Source: Sclerurus mexicanus
Taxonomy: Eukaryota > Chordata > Aves > Passeriformes > Furnariidae
Assembly: GCA_013396755.1 (NCBI GenBank)
Contig: VWZF01006901.1
Coordinates: 838,419-902,418, forward strand
Direction: 5' to 3'
DNA: 64,000 nt
Of the stretch, positions 38,101-52,249 are shown piece by piece (the first letter of the stretch is position 1; each line of letters begins with the position of its first letter). The notes beneath the pieces were generated by a model. It worked only from the letters and a program-made list of their open reading frames with translations. It had not been told where the DNA came from and searched no databases. The translations under genes were made by a program, and so were the position numbers.

Positions 38101-41100
38101 ATTTCTGTTAAATCAGTGTGGACTTCCAGTGTGAGATTTCATATCTTTTAGAGAAGCCATAATATATGTGGTAATTTTGATGTCAAAATCCACCCTTCTT
38201 TTCTTTCTCTTGTTTTATCTCTACAGGCAGCAAGAAGATAACATCTTTCAGTGTTTGCTACTGCCAGTGCCATTCAGGACCAAACACAGGCAGTAGCACT
38301 GTTCCCACAGTCTTGTAGCAGGAGCCAGAAGCCAACCTTACAAAATATTTTTAAGGAAGGAAAATTGCAAGGTAATTAACTTTTAGATTCCTGTCATCAT
38401 GTCTGGGCAACGCAGAAGTTAAGAACTGGTAGCTCAGAGGAGCTGCTTGAATGCCTGTCCACGTCAATCAGTAAGAGCTTGCATCACATCTCTTTAGAAA
38501 AGAGAAGGTACTGGTACCTTCACAGCAAACCATCACCGTCCGTGAACTGTAAGGATGGGCAGAAATGGGATTTTAGAAATGGAAACTAGGTTGTGTTTTT
38601 AGATCTTAGGTCAGTTTGTTCAAAGTCCAGAAAATTTTAAATGCAGATAGAAACTCACAATGATTCATGGCACGTGGCCAGCATTAGTTCCTCATGTCCT
38701 AACAAGGAGCTGCAATGTTTAATATTAGATAGATTTTTATAAGAGAAGAATAAAGCAACTGGACAATAGTGCTGTTCTGCAGTTTCCACTGAGTGCTGCT
38801 GCCCTTATTAGAGTCTTTCTGTGGATTGAAAGTGTGGTGTGAGCTCTCGTAATTTTCTTTTGCTTAAGTTACCACCTTGCACTATTTTTATTTTGTTTTT
38901 GCAGTAGCCTGTTTTTCTTTGTCATTTATTTTATTTTATGATATATCTCTTTCTGATAATCAGTTGGCCTCACTTTTGTGATATCATTCCAGAGTGTTGC
39001 TTCAGCAGCTGAAAAGAAGTGTGAATTTCAACACCTCATGGCTGCAAGCAGGTTTTAAACAAACAGAACAAAATCCCTGGGCTGTGCTGGCTGTCTTAGT
39101 ATACAATATCTGTACAGAAGAAAAAGAGCAGATGTGACTCCAGGGCCCAGAAATACAGACGAAGGTAGTGCTCCCACCCATAGTGGGGAAAAGGCTCCAT
39201 CATACTGAATGAATATTGACATCTCACTATTGATAATGGTGTATAGAGAACAGTCCTTATCAAGTGCTCCCTTGTATATTTGCTCAGGTAGGAGAATTTA
39301 GGATCCAAAGCCACCCCTTTTAAAGACCTCGTGTCTTCATTTGCCACAAAGCCTGCCTCTGATGGTGGGGTTCTGGGGAGCAGAACTCACCTGAGCCTGC
39401 CAAGAACCCTTTGCCCAGGGCAGTATTTCTACAAGGGCTTCAGACTGCACTTCTACATTAGCCATGCAACTTCTGCATGTGGTTATTTTCATCTGTATTC
39501 CAGAAGAGCTGCAGGCCCATTCCCCTGGGTGCTGGATAAGCCAACAGAAATGCAGTAATTATTAAATAAGATATATACATCAGACCTCAATGCCCGTATC
39601 AGTTAATACACATCTGCATGGATTCATACAAACTAATCCTGGGCACAAAAGGTGCCTTAATTAGGGATCTATGCTCCCTCTACAGTCAGTGGAGAGGCAG
39701 TTGATAGATGTGCTGAAGTTGCATTCCTGCAGCCTCTCAGTGTGGTGATGATTAGGTATTGATGCTTAAGAGGCTCAACTAAATGTTTAGAGTCAAACTG
39801 AGTTAAAGTTCCTGCCTTCAAAAGGTGCAGTAAAAAGAGAGGGAGAAAGGTAACTGTGTCACCCTGGATGAAAGGCTAATTCGCTTGCATTGTGCAGGCT
39901 GTGTATGCACAGTCATGCTAGCGTAAACCAGGAATTTCACCGGAATACTAGTAGAGAAACAATATAGGAAGGACAAATGGACATATGATTGTATGACAGG
40001 CCAGCTAGAATCACAGTTGGATGAAGGCAAAGAAAAAGTCAGTATGTCAGAGAAAGATGTGGTCTGGTTGTTCAGCCAACATCATGGTTGAGGTAAAAAA
40101 TGTGGTTCTGTTGCTGCTATCTACTGGGTTTGAGAGGTGATAACTGGAAGGTGGTTGGAGGCCAACTGAGTAATGAGAATGGGAAGACAGTCTGTGGAAG
40201 GACCAGTGGGGGATGGCCAGTTTGACACAACACAGAAAGATGAAAAGCAGGTCTCAGTTCTGAAGCCTAAGTGAGGATGTGGGGATGGAAAGCCTCCCAT
40301 TTCTGCTTGTGCTGGGACTACTTGGGCAGCTGGGCAGCCTGAAACTTGTATAGGCACTGCACTTCAATCCATTTATGAGGTTCCTGGCGCAGGTGAGCAG
40401 CTCTAGAGCACTCTCAGAGAGGCCAGCAGGACCTTGACACGTGTTTGTTTTGCTGCAAATACAGGCAAATAGACATCATGCCTGTTTTGAACTACCACAA
40501 TACCCAAAGCCTTTGCAAAGCCTTTGCTAAGAATTGTATTAACTCAAAACAACACGTTTGATAATTGCTGAAATTGTAGGTAAACTATATGTTTTGGTTA
40601 CAGTTTTGTTACGGTTTGTTCTGCTCAAATTTGAAAGGATGCTATTTTTAATAAACTCTCGAGAACAAATGAGCACTATGTGAATATAAGAATGAAGGAT
40701 CTGTAGATTTAGAAGTAATCTTCTGCTGCTCAAATCTGTTATTGATTTTTTTGTATTCTTAAATATTTACTGTTTTTATTTGGGCTTTTCTGCTGTTTGT
40801 GTTGAAGTCCACTGCAGCTGAGTGATTTATGATGTGCAATGGCTTTGGACAGAGAATCATCGCTGGCTGAACTTTGTGAAAGCTCAGGCTCTTTGGGTCT
40901 TTCACTGGGTCAGCCTTTATGAATAATATAGGCTATCTCCATTTTTTATATTCCTTAATTTGAAACTATGGATAATGTTCCCTGAGTCTCATTTCTGAGC
41001 AGTCATTTATTTTGGTGACTTGAGACTATAGTGGCATTCTATTGGACATTCAAATTACATTCAGATTAAGTAGTTTTCTTATCTGCTTTAACATTTTACC

Positions 41101-43780
41101 TCTTAACCTTCTAAATCCAGACTGCAAGTTGTCAAGGTGAGATGAATCATTCCTATGCCATGTATTTACTCTTGTAATGAATTTCTATGGGTACAGCCAT
41201 GGTTAGGCTTTCCTCTAGAATGCCAGGTTAAATATTTAAACAAAATTTCCCCTGCTCAGGGATGAAGAGAAACCATATATAGCACTTACATGCTAGCCAC
41301 ACTCTCAGAATTACTGTTTTTTTGCAGCTTAGTGATATATAAGATTTGCAAAGCATGATGGATTTAGTTCCTAAATCCTTGAGGCCCATTTGTGAATTGA
41401 CATATTTGCAAAGAAAAGCAGGCTGGTGTCAGCAGCAGCTGGTAAAGACCAACTACCTTCAGACAATACGTTCACTCATGAATAGAAGTAAGGTTCTCTT
41501 AGTTTGGGGTTTCTTCTAATTCAGACTCTAGTTACCCTTTAAAGCTCAGCTTTCCTTGCAGCAAGGAAATTTTGGGTTGAAGTCAGTCCTGTTGCATCTG
41601 ACCATGATCATAAATAACAGCCCAAACCACAGGTGACCTGCAGCTGGGAAAGTAAGAAGAGCCCAAAAAGAGAGAGCCCCATGGTGCCAACAACTCAGGA
41701 AGGTGCATTGCAGACTCCTGGCCACACACTGTGTTTTAAGGCATGGCTTTTAAATATGACAAAGTGCAGGTTCCTCTGGCAAGGCCCAAGCCCTGCAGAC
41801 TTTTATTTCTGGATGTACAATAAAAAGAAAGGATGAAATCGCTGAAAGATGAAGCCTTTTGCTCTGTGATTTGCTAATTTCAGTTTCCAGGCACCTCTGA
41901 GTTAGGAAATGAGTCATATGGTTATTATTTACTCATCAGCCCTGCAGTTTCTGGTGTCTTAATCATTTTGGTTGTAGCTGGGAGTGTTACCTTCTTCAAA
42001 ATAAAGGCTTGAAAGATGAGGAACTAATTGCAGTCTTCACTTTTGATTACAGAACAGCAGTCTGCACAGGGCTGGCAGCCATATTAATGCCTAGGATGAA
42101 GTGCTTTCCTGCAATGTTTAGAGGGATCCCCCCCAGTAATTAGCCTCTAAGGAGCTTTAGAAGACATGCAGTCAGTGATACAGGGATATCCAACTACAAA
42201 GCCATAGCCCAAGGCCTTCTAGTGACCCTGTGCCTGGATGGACCTCGAGCCCTGCCACCTGCTATGCTCCTGGGGCTCAGTGGTGTCAGAGCCGGTCCAC
42301 AGAAGTGCTCCAAACCTGCCATCCTGTCTCCCAAGGGTTAGACAGCCCTGCTGGGATACATTGCATTCTGTGATTTGTCTCTTCCTAAACAAAAGTGGGG
42401 AAAAAATTCCACTTCTGTCGTGCTTTACTGGTCTCTAATTTTGACAAGCAGCCTCTCTCACTGCATGACATACCTTGCAGTCTAGTCCCACTCACATGAA
42501 AATGGAAAAACTTTCCCAGTGGCAGCTATCTATGAAACACTTTCTAAGCCTGAGTACACCTGCGGCAGCCATCGTTGTGATGTCTGAATACCTCACAAAC
42601 CCTTGCCACAAGCTCTAACTGCTGCTGCTTGCCCAGACACAGGTTTGAGAAGTGTGGTGTATTTTGGGGTTTGAAGTGACTCGCAACAATGTCTGACTTG
42701 CTTGTGTCATCTTCCTTCTTTATGCAGCAGTTTAGGAGCTCAATGTCTTGTTTGCTTGCATGGTCAAAGCAGAGTGTAGAGGCACATGCTTCTCTACAGA
42801 GGTTTCACGTTCACCAACAACTGCTGGTGCTGTAATTGTTCCTTTGGTAATAAGTGCTGTTAGTGCATTGTTTGCTGTCACTGTCACATAACTGTGCTGG
42901 ATGTCACTTATCATTGGACTATTGTCCTTTCTATATGTGGGGGTTTTCAGTAACCATTAGACTTTCTCACTGCACATCCCCTTCTAATTTTTCACCTTTT
43001 TTTTATAGCAACACCTAATGGTCCCAGTGAAATCTAAGAGCTGTGTTTTGAATCCAGCATGCAAATCCATATGTCCCTGCCCTAGTTAAACATCTTAAAG
43101 TATAAATAAATAACTATCGGAGAAAGTTAAGCCATTTCTGTATTGCTACATTTCTGGTGCTACTAGCATTTAGCGTCCCTCTTAGAATTCTTGGCAGGAT
43201 CAAGATGCTGTGAGAGTGTGAGTGCTGGTTCCAGAGGGGCTGAGAAAAATGGGAAAAATGAATTCATCAGTTAGCCAAAGAGTTTCTCTTGATTGCAAAA
43301 TGTACACAAACTGTAACCCTAGTATCACACTGTCATTAAGTCCTATCCACTTACCTACTTCATTAGTTCAGGGATTGTGTTGCTTTTAATCTTTGTGATC
43401 TGGGTCATTGCAGGATTCAGGCTGATGTTTGAGCCAATACAGGGCTTCAGTTTTCTGCTGCTACCACTGTGTGTTTTGCAGTCTGTCTGTTCTCACTCAA
43501 GTCGAGCAAATATGAAGGAAGTGAGATTTTGAAGCCTGGCTGTTTTGGGGTTTTTTTAATAGTCAGATCAGTTCTTTCCTTGTTTTGTCTCTAGGTTTGT
43601 TAAATGTCTGGCATGAGGTAATCAGGGATCAAAACCTCACCATACTCAGCACCGTGAAGCCCTTTGCTTCCTCAGCTTCCAGAGATAAAAGCTTGAAAGT
43701 GTTTCAGGCAAAAGCAGGTTTTCTTGTCTGGAGTTGCATCCTAATCCTCTGAGGGATGTTTTACAGTACCCTGGTACCTA
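32166..43780. other. Intergenic, no gene recognised
   Basis: About 11.6 kb of unique-looking DNA. A moderately GC-richer zone spans about 36.2-37.1 kb and contains overlapping open frames on both strands (the longest 159 codons, minus) without recognisable domains. A perfect 7-base-arm dyad TTTGTTC-TCAT-GAACAAA is at 37541-37558. A pyrimidine tract plus CTACAG at about 38.22 kb looks like an acceptor, but no exon could be defined. Confidence 0.6.
35242..35274. repeat. Short 9-base tandem repeat
   Basis: CAGAAGCAC is repeated twice exactly and followed by a diverged third copy (CACAGAAACACCAG). Minor tandem repeat in intergenic DNA. Confidence 0.7.
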
Positions 43781-44032
43781 CCCCATCTGCGAGGAGGACA
43801 TCAGAAGTGCAGGCAGCTCTCCAATGTCCTTCTCATGTTTCCCTTCTGCAAATACAACTGCTCCTGCAGCTAACATGACCAGCAGAGACATCATCCTGGA
43901 GTTTATGAGTCCAAAGTGTTGCAGAACATCTCCCTGGACAATCAGGCTGTAGTTCACATAAACAGGCCAGTCTCCATACTGATTTGTAGCAGATGAGCCC
44001 GGACTTTCAGACTCCTCTTCAAGCGAACATTG
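43781..44032 (-). other. Unassigned 84-codon open stretch with protein-like composition
   Basis: On the minus strand a stop-to-stop frame of 84 codons lies between a TAG at 44033-44035 and a TAG at 43778-43780. The translation looks unlike random AT-rich translation: an acidic, serine-rich start (EEESESPGSS), then NQYGDWPVYVNYSLIVQGDV, then a hydrophobic segment (MMSLLVMLAAGAVVFA) followed by a charged stretch (EGKHEKD). There is no Met until residue 47, so if real it would be an internal exon or a gene fossil. A possible acceptor (CCACAG just upstream) and a possible donor (GG|GTAGGT at its end) exist, but both are weak. I recognise no family. A chance open frame remains the more likely explanation. 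Confidence 0.15.
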
Positions 44033-47000
44033 CTAACTGTGGCATGAAGACGTACTCAGAGGTGGTGGCTGTCTTCTCTTCAGCTGGAAGATTCTTCCCA
44101 CTTTTACCTGCAGCTTGCGACTGCCTCAGGGAAGGACACGTTGATGTGTCCACAGAGGCTGAGGTGATGCTGACTCCCTTCAGGAGGCATAGAGGAGTTA
44201 TTCCAGTGATCTCCTGTGGTCAGGACTAATTACGTTGCTGCAACTAGAGAAGAAGTAGGGAAGATAGATGTACATATGTAGGTACCTTATCCAGTTTTGT
44301 GGGGTGGCTGGGCTGTTAATTTCTGATTCAAATGTCTGATAAATCTGAATGTGCAAGAGCCTCAGAGAGAACTTAGGTGGGGATAAACAAAGTCTCTGCT
44401 TAGGGAAACCTCTTTGCAAGGGAAAACAGGCTGGTGAGGCCGTCTGACGGTAGGAAGAAAACTACCTCTCTCCAGTTGTATTCATTCCCTACCTTTCTAT
44501 ATGAAAATGCAGGAACAAGCAGGTAACAGTGTTGCTTAACACCCACCTGTCCTGCTGGAACAACTGGGCTCATATCGGCCTTCCGCTCCAGCTGGTTTGT
44601 TAACCCATCTGACAGGAAAGAAAAGGAAGTGAATGCTGTTAGGAAAAATGGAATTTAGATGATCATACCTGTAGGTTTGATCTGAAAATGTTGCAAGACT
44701 ACTGTGAGTAATCCAGCCTGAAATCTAACCTTGCAAGAGGTTTGGCAGCTGCAGCAGCACACACAGAAGTGCAGCAGGGAAGGCAAAGGGGAATTGTGAT
44801 AAAAGGGTTCCCCAAAGAAAAATCCTGGAAGAAGTGACAGAGAAATAAGCAAGTTCAAGTAAAGGTGAATTTAGCTGGGACTTATACCTAGTTGACATAG
44901 AGGTTTTATTAACAAGCATAAGATTTTTCTGTTGATATATATATATATATCTATATATAGGCAGCAAAAACTGCACTCTGCACACAGAGCTATAAAAAAA
45001 ATGTATGCCAGTATACCCTCTTTCACTGTGTGTAACAGGACTAAACTGTACCAGTATAATTGCTACTGTGCCAGAAAGGCATTATGCTTCCCTTTGTTAG
45101 CATAATTGAAGTAGCAGAACTGGTAAGCATAGATGAGTCTTTGAAGACCTTGGAATATTGTTTGGAGTCAGGTGGAGCTGCTGACCTCATTTATATTGTA
45201 TCGCTTTTTAAAAATATTTTTCTGTTTTGGTTTTTTACCCAGAAATATTTCTTTATTGCCATATAATCCCACTGAGAGCACTGTATGCACTTAACAGCAT
45301 ATGCTGGCTTGTTTCTGAAAGGTTTCTTTTTTAATGTGCAGGGCTGCTGAAGATTCAAAGAGAAATCCTGAATCACTTTTTTAATGAAGTGTGGAAAGCA
45401 AACTGTGGGAATAAGTAGACTTGGCTGGACTGTAACTTCCCTAGATCCCCTGGGAATTTTGAGTGTTTGAGAGATGCAAGAGTTCGACGTTAAGAATATC
45501 TCAGAAACATGAAGTTCCTGAAGGAAATACTAATCCTCATAAGGGCTTTATGAAATCCTACCAGCTCCTGAGTTCTGAAGCATTTACACTGTACCTGCTT
45601 CTTCAGAGGAAGTATGCCTGAAGGGAGTAGTTAGTAGTTAGAATGAAGTAGTAGTATTCACAATAAAGTCCATAAATATTATAAGGCCCGTAAAAATATG
45701 TTCCAAACCAATTAATAACATTAACAGTAGTAACCTGTCTCAAATACTGTGACTCCAACAACGTGTGTGGGGAGATTCTGACCTCCCTCACCCTTTGAGA
45801 AAGGCAGAAGCACCATTCTAAATACGGGGGGAAAGAATAGTGAAGGATTGTCATGCCTCAGCCCTTGGGAAAGATAAGCTGGATTCAGAAAGTATGAGAG
45901 GTATTTCTACGCACGTCAGTGCAGAGAGAGGACATTTCTCTGAAGCACTTGACTTATTTTATCTGTTCAGGAGGAGTTATAGCAACTGTAATCAATGAAA
46001 TATTGGCTAAGAAACTTGTGAGTAACCTGGAGGATTTAAGATGGAGAAAAAAGTATCCTTGGGGGCCCACACGTATATGTGCAGCTGTCTTTCTTCTAAG
46101 AGAAGGAGAAATGGCTTTTTTTCTGTGGTCCAAACAGTGCTAAAAGCAAATGCACCTTGTCTTTTCTCCAACTAGAAGGATCCTGGTTCTCTAAGCAAGA
46201 ATTTTTGGATTCTGCCTGGGAGGCTTTGCGTGCTCCGTGTCTGCTGAGTGCGCAGCTGGATACCTGTGAAATACTGAGTGACCACAGGCTCATTTCCACG
46301 TATGCTACAGCATTCCTCTGGGAGGAGAGGCTCTTAATAAGTCTGTTCATAATGGACGTGTAAGCATGCAAGCTTTATTACCTGCCCCTGCCAACTCACC
46401 AGGAAAGTATGCCATTCCTGCACCGACGGATATGTAACCAGGGCTGCCTAATTATCATGGGCTGCGCTGCCAGAAACACTGGCTCACTCTGTCCTTGGGC
46501 TTTTCACTGATATACACAAAGCAGGAGCCTCTCACTCACTCCTCTGAATTCCTACTGGTATTATTGCAGCTGCTGGAGAAAGGCAAGGACATACCAGTAG
46601 AGATGGGCTCACTGCTTATGAAGAAAATTGAAGAGATGCTGATTTCAGTGCAAATCCTTGACTTACAAAGTCTGTGCCTGCAGTGTGCATGATATTTGAG
46701 ATATCCTAAAAAAACCCCAACTATTGAAAGGACTTTCTGCAAACACTGTCCATTATAGTAGTTTAAATGGAAGGATTTAGACACGGAGGGTTTTTCTTTG
46801 CCTCTTCCCATGCTTGCAAACTAATGCTCTGAGACAGACCTGCAGTGTTGCCTTTTCAGTGCTGTGCAGAAGTCTGATTACAGAAACATTACAAGCTTCA
46901 AAAGCAAAAGAAAAAAAACAGCAAAAGAAAGTTGAGGGTTTTAGAGGAAAAGAGAGCACAAACTTCAGCCAAACCAAAGCCACAGGAAATGGAGTCTGAA

Positions 47001-50000
47001 TGTTAAGAACAGGATCTAGACAGAAAGGGATTTGGCAGGAGAGAAATTATTGCGAGGACTTCAAGGAGAAATATAAGGCCCAGTTTTATTAAATTGTGCT
47101 CATACTGAGTCTCTTTTCTGCAAATGAACACATTTGCAGGACCCTACTATCATTTCATAGGTCTAGGAGCTCAGAAAAATATCACCAGGTACAAAAGGGT
47201 ATCAACACCAAGAAGGTAACAGGGAGTAAAAGGAGAGCTGTATAGGGAGGAGGGATTGCTTGTTAAGGCTCTCTTTGGCTGGGCATCAAGGATCATATCC
47301 ATAGAGACAGGTAGCAACTGTTCTTTTCCAGATGGATAGGGTGTTTGTTGGGAAAATAGTGTCTCTGGTTGTGACAAAAAGGGGTACATTTCACATATGC
47401 TTATTTGCCAGTTCTTCTGTTTCCGTCAGGATACTCTTTGCGATGCTGGATTCCTTCCCAGCCTCCTGTAGATTTTGGGAAGTCTCCCATTCAGCTACCA
47501 TGTAGAAGGCTTTGAACTTAAAATGGGAAAAACCGAAATGCACCCAGTGCTGGGGGCACCCTCACAAACCTCACTCCATTTCTTTATTCCCCATCAGGAC
47601 CACCAGGACACTGGCAGGCGTAATCCTGGGACTAGCACTGCTCACAGTGAGAAAAAATGAGGTTTGCAGCCCAAGGTGAAAACTTTTGAAGATGGAGGCT
47701 TGGAAGTTTAATCCCATGACAATGACGGATTAGTTTTTAAGATGAAATTAAACCTCTTTGTGGAAAGGGAGGCACTTGTCCACAAGAGGTGTTGGGCCGT
47801 GCAGGGTCTGATGAAGGCACACCTGTCTCAGAGCCATGAAAGTGTGTGGGAAGTCTGCAGAGAGACAGTCCATTACTGTGGAAAAACAGCTATCACTAGA
47901 ATTTTTTTTTTTTTAAAATCATCAAACTTCTTTCCCTTCAAAGGACAGACACGCTGCTGAAGGAAATGCCAACTGTGCATCAACTCCCCTCTGACAATAA
48001 AAGTGTCTTGGGTCAGGAGAAACAGAAGTGCAAACTATGTAGCTAATAAGGACAAGCAATTCATTTAACTCTCGCATACAGTAGGTAAGTCTTATAAGAG
48101 TGAGAGGTGTGCACAGCTAAATCTGGCTTATAAAGCAAGCATAATGCTGGGCAGTTGCTCAGCAAAGTCCTATCCTGCTTCATCGCATTTGGAAGCAAAG
48201 TCATGGCACTGATGTGTAACATGTTGATTTCTTGATATGTCTGACATTTGCATACAGGGTCTGAACTAAAAAGGCAAAGCGATACCCTGGGAGGTGATTA
48301 ATACTGCCCATGATATCCTTGATAACCCCAGAGCTGTGTTTACCTATCATAGCACGTTTGAGATCCCTTCTCACTGGCCTGAGGAGCTGCACAAAGTTGT
48401 TGGTGTGAGACAGCACAACAAACCGCTTTCTTCACTTCCTTCCTTACACTCTTGCATAAAGTTGTGGTCACCAGCACAGGAGAAAAAATAATCCTCACTT
48501 TTTTTGGTCCTTTTTTTTTTTAAGGGCTTTATGAGGCTTTTTGCCTGATGTGATAGAATTAGGCTCCAATTAGAATTGCTGGAGGGACCCTCATGGTTGC
48601 ACAGACGCTACAAAGTGCTGCGCCTCACAAGGGGAGGTATAGCCAGTCCCATATGTGCCTCTAACAGCTTGCCTGGGGATGGAGGTTAGAACAGCAGGTT
48701 TCAGTCGTGATGTAGAAGTGTCCCATCATCTTACAGGGATTTCTTGCAACTTCAAAAGTGGCTGTTCTGTGATAAAGGGTATTTCACTAATGAGGGGTTT
48801 GAGCCACACAGGAAATTTAGACGTCACAGGGCTGAGCACTCCATTGTTGTTGGGCTTGTGGAATTTAAACATCCAAGATAAAAGCTTTGTTCCTCTACAA
48901 AACAGGGGGAGGGAGGGCAAGATTTTGCACAAATACAGCGACCCACCTTTTTTTACTTTTATTTTTCTACAGTGCATTTGAGAAATAAATTCTTTCAGTT
49001 TTGCTCAAAAATCAGCTTTGTTGTCCTGGTCAGAAAAGTGCTTCTTTACTAAAATTCTAGACCTTGCACTGAGATAATGGGTTAATTTACAGGTGGGAGG
49101 TACTGAACTTTAAAAATTCATCCTTGAGAATATATCAAATTTACTGACCCAAGCCTAACTTAGGGAAATATGCTCTAATCTGTCTTCTTTCAATAATGTG
49201 GAAAAATTACTAGATTTTAGACTGAAAATGTTTCATTTTTCTTCCTTGATAATACCTGTCCAAATATCTGAGTGAGGGAAGTATAGTGATTAACTTGGTC
49301 AGTCCCAATGTGTTGTCCTGTTTATATATCCATAGCTGTTCAGTTCATAAATGTTCCTGAAAGAGCACACATGCTCCTGGACAGATGACAAGCAAAAAGC
49401 TATCCAGGAGATTCATGCACTCATCTCTTACTGTTCATCTTGAGGATGCATCTCACTCCATATCCTTTAGGAAACATTTAGGTACTTGTTCTACCTCACC
49501 CACCCAGGAGTAAGCCATACTGGCACAGTGCGGAGATGCTAAAGCAGCCTGGGAAAGGAATATCACCTTCAGTAAGGTAATCAAATTCAGTAGATTATCT
49601 GGGATTTTTTTCCCCCCACTAGAATCTCCTCTGTTTGTCACTTGTACTTTTGCAGGTATACAGTATCCAGGAGGAGAAAAACTCTCCACTGAGGAAGTTT
49701 CTGAAATATAAGAGTAGACAAGTTGATTCACTCAGAGCAGCCATTGACAGAAGTTGCAGAGTTGTACTCTGGCTTCACGGTATTTAACTCCCAATAACAT
49801 GTGTTGGCCAGGTCCTGGTAACTGTGAGGATATCCTTCTTCTACACCAAACTGGGAGCTGCTCGAGTCAGCGGCATTGATTATGCTTTATATAAACACAG
49901 TAATATCACCTATTACATCATGAAGGAGAGGATGGTTTATTGATGTAATATTTTGGTGCTTTTAACCAGAGAGGAGAGCCAAACTGCTGCTGCCTCTGGA

Positions 50001-52249
50001 CAGATGTGACAGAAGTGCCTTTTGCTTTTACAGCACATCTGCCCAGGAGAGAGCCATCGTGCCATAGGCCAGCTAACCTTATCCTCTCTCAGGGCTTTTT
50101 CTTAAAAATAAGTATTAGTCATGTGAGAGGTTTGCATCCTTGTATTGAAAGAAGTGCATAATTAAGGACTTTCTAAAGCATGCAGTGTATCCATTTCGAA
50201 CTACAAAGCATTTGAAGGATCAGTGGTCAGGGATTTATGAAACAATTTATTGTGTCATTGACCGTTTAGATACTTCATATTAATGGGTTATTTTTCTCTG
50301 TCATAGAGAGAAGATTTGTTTTTATCTATGGCCAAAACCTGAAGTCATTATTAACATTCTTACTTAGGCAAAATTCTTATTAAAGTCTTAAGCATTTGGC
50401 TCAAGGCTCAGTATTTCAAAGGAGAATGTATTTAGATTAGAAAACAGAAGGAAGACCTCTGTAAACATCCAAATGTCTCTTTAAGTTCATTCAACAAACA
50501 CATTAAATCTGTTGCAATGCAAACAGAGAAAGTTAATTCAGCTGTAATTCCCACCCTTCTTCCGTGCCAAGTGATGGATCTGTTTACTGCTTGTGAAGAT
50601 AACTTTGCTAATGCTCTCCCAAGCTAGCCTTAGCATCTCCCCTCTTACCACCTTCATCAGAGGAGAGCCCTGCTAGCCTGCTCTACAGACCTGCTCTGAT
50701 GCTTATCACCTTGGCATCGGAAAAGATCTCGAACAGCCTGTACGTAGAAACAACCAGAGCGACAGAGGCTTTCAAGTGGGGTTGTCAGTGAACAAATGAT
50801 GTGGTCACTGAGGGAGCATAAAACGAAAATAAACAGCATAGAGATTTCAAATTGGCCTGAGGACCTCTAGAGAAATATTGAAGAAACATAGTGCAAACCT
50901 ATCAGCAAGCATCGCTGGTGTGTACGGGGTATACATATTCTCACCTCACCTAATTAGAGAAGACCTATCTGTATAAATAGAGGGTACCAGCTGATTCCAC
51001 AGGTATGTTTTCAAGTTTAATTGGATACTTTTAAAATATGGAAGTGGCTTACCTGTACTATATTATACTGTCATCAGTCTTTAACTAGATTTCATAATTC
51101 CCTAGGGCAGAAATTATCCTTGGTTATAGAGCACTTATGGATGACAATTAAAAATTTAGTAATGTATATGAGGAGATCAGTAAGTGACTGCAATTTGCTT
51201 TGTTTTTCTGAAGAGTCTTAAAACTTGCTTCTGCCCACTGAGACTACAGTAGCTCTATGTTTGTACAGGGGTGAGGTATCAGATTTCAGGCATCAGTTTT
51301 CAGTGTTAGTGTTTCCTCATGAAAATTATACCACCTTCCATCTTGAAAATACATTTTCCCTCTCCATCCATATATCAAAGCATAAAAAAGACATTATTCT
51401 CCGAATTTTCAAAATTAAAGTAATGAATAGGAATGGTTTAGGAAGGAACGACCTAAGTTTCACTTAGCCCAGCTTCTTGATAGCAAAAACAGAGAATGGT
51501 TTTCTTGAGTATCCAAACCAGCATGAGGATAAAGCACCTTCACTTGCCACAGCTTTAAGATTTTGAATTCATGTTGTCCAAAAATGATTTATTGTCTGAT
51601 AGCTCAGAACGCTGTTTTATTATTCCGTGGTGTATTCCCCCTAGTCAAAATATCATTACCTGAAATGACACTCCTGGCTGATCAACCAGAGATAAATGTG
51701 TAAAAATACTAATTTAACTTCAACTGCAGGGTGAATCTGAGCAGATCTCAAACACTGGTGCACAGATGTGAGGCAGACTGATAATTCAAATAAAAACGTG
51801 CATTTGTTAGGTAACTTCCTACTCAGAACAGTGTGTAGGCCATCAGCTATGTTCAGATGAGAATTTTTTTCCCCCTCTCATGATTACCAAGCAGTTGTTA
51901 TGCATTTGGACAGTTGATTTGCCCATAATTTATTAACCTGGACAACACTTGCACATTTCAGATATTCCAAAATAAGCCTTTTCTGTGTGATCTGGGAAAA
52001 AAGGGTAGCAGAGAGAGATTAATGGTCTCCAATATTCAATTGCCATATTAATTATACACCATGCATGGAATATTTAGTGTCCTTTTACTGCCTTTTATGA
52101 GTCACAAGGGCAAGTGCTCAGGGCTCTTGAAATGCCAGATTTTTGTTGGTTTGTTGTTTTTTTTTAAACTGCCCGTAATGCATAATTCTGTCTCTGTGCA
52201 TCTATTAGCACAACTGCTAGTTTTTGGCAAGGGATTGAACCCATTTGCA
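44033..52249. other. Intergenic, no gene recognised
   Basis: About 8.2 kb of ordinary sequence with a TA tract at 44.9 kb and T-runs near 47.9 and 48.5 kb. All open frames are short and unlike known families. Nothing further was recognised. Confidence 0.6.
44935..44959. repeat. Short (TA)n tract
   Basis: Eight AT units, one C, then four TA units. A small AT dinucleotide microsatellite in intergenic DNA. Confidence 0.9.
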
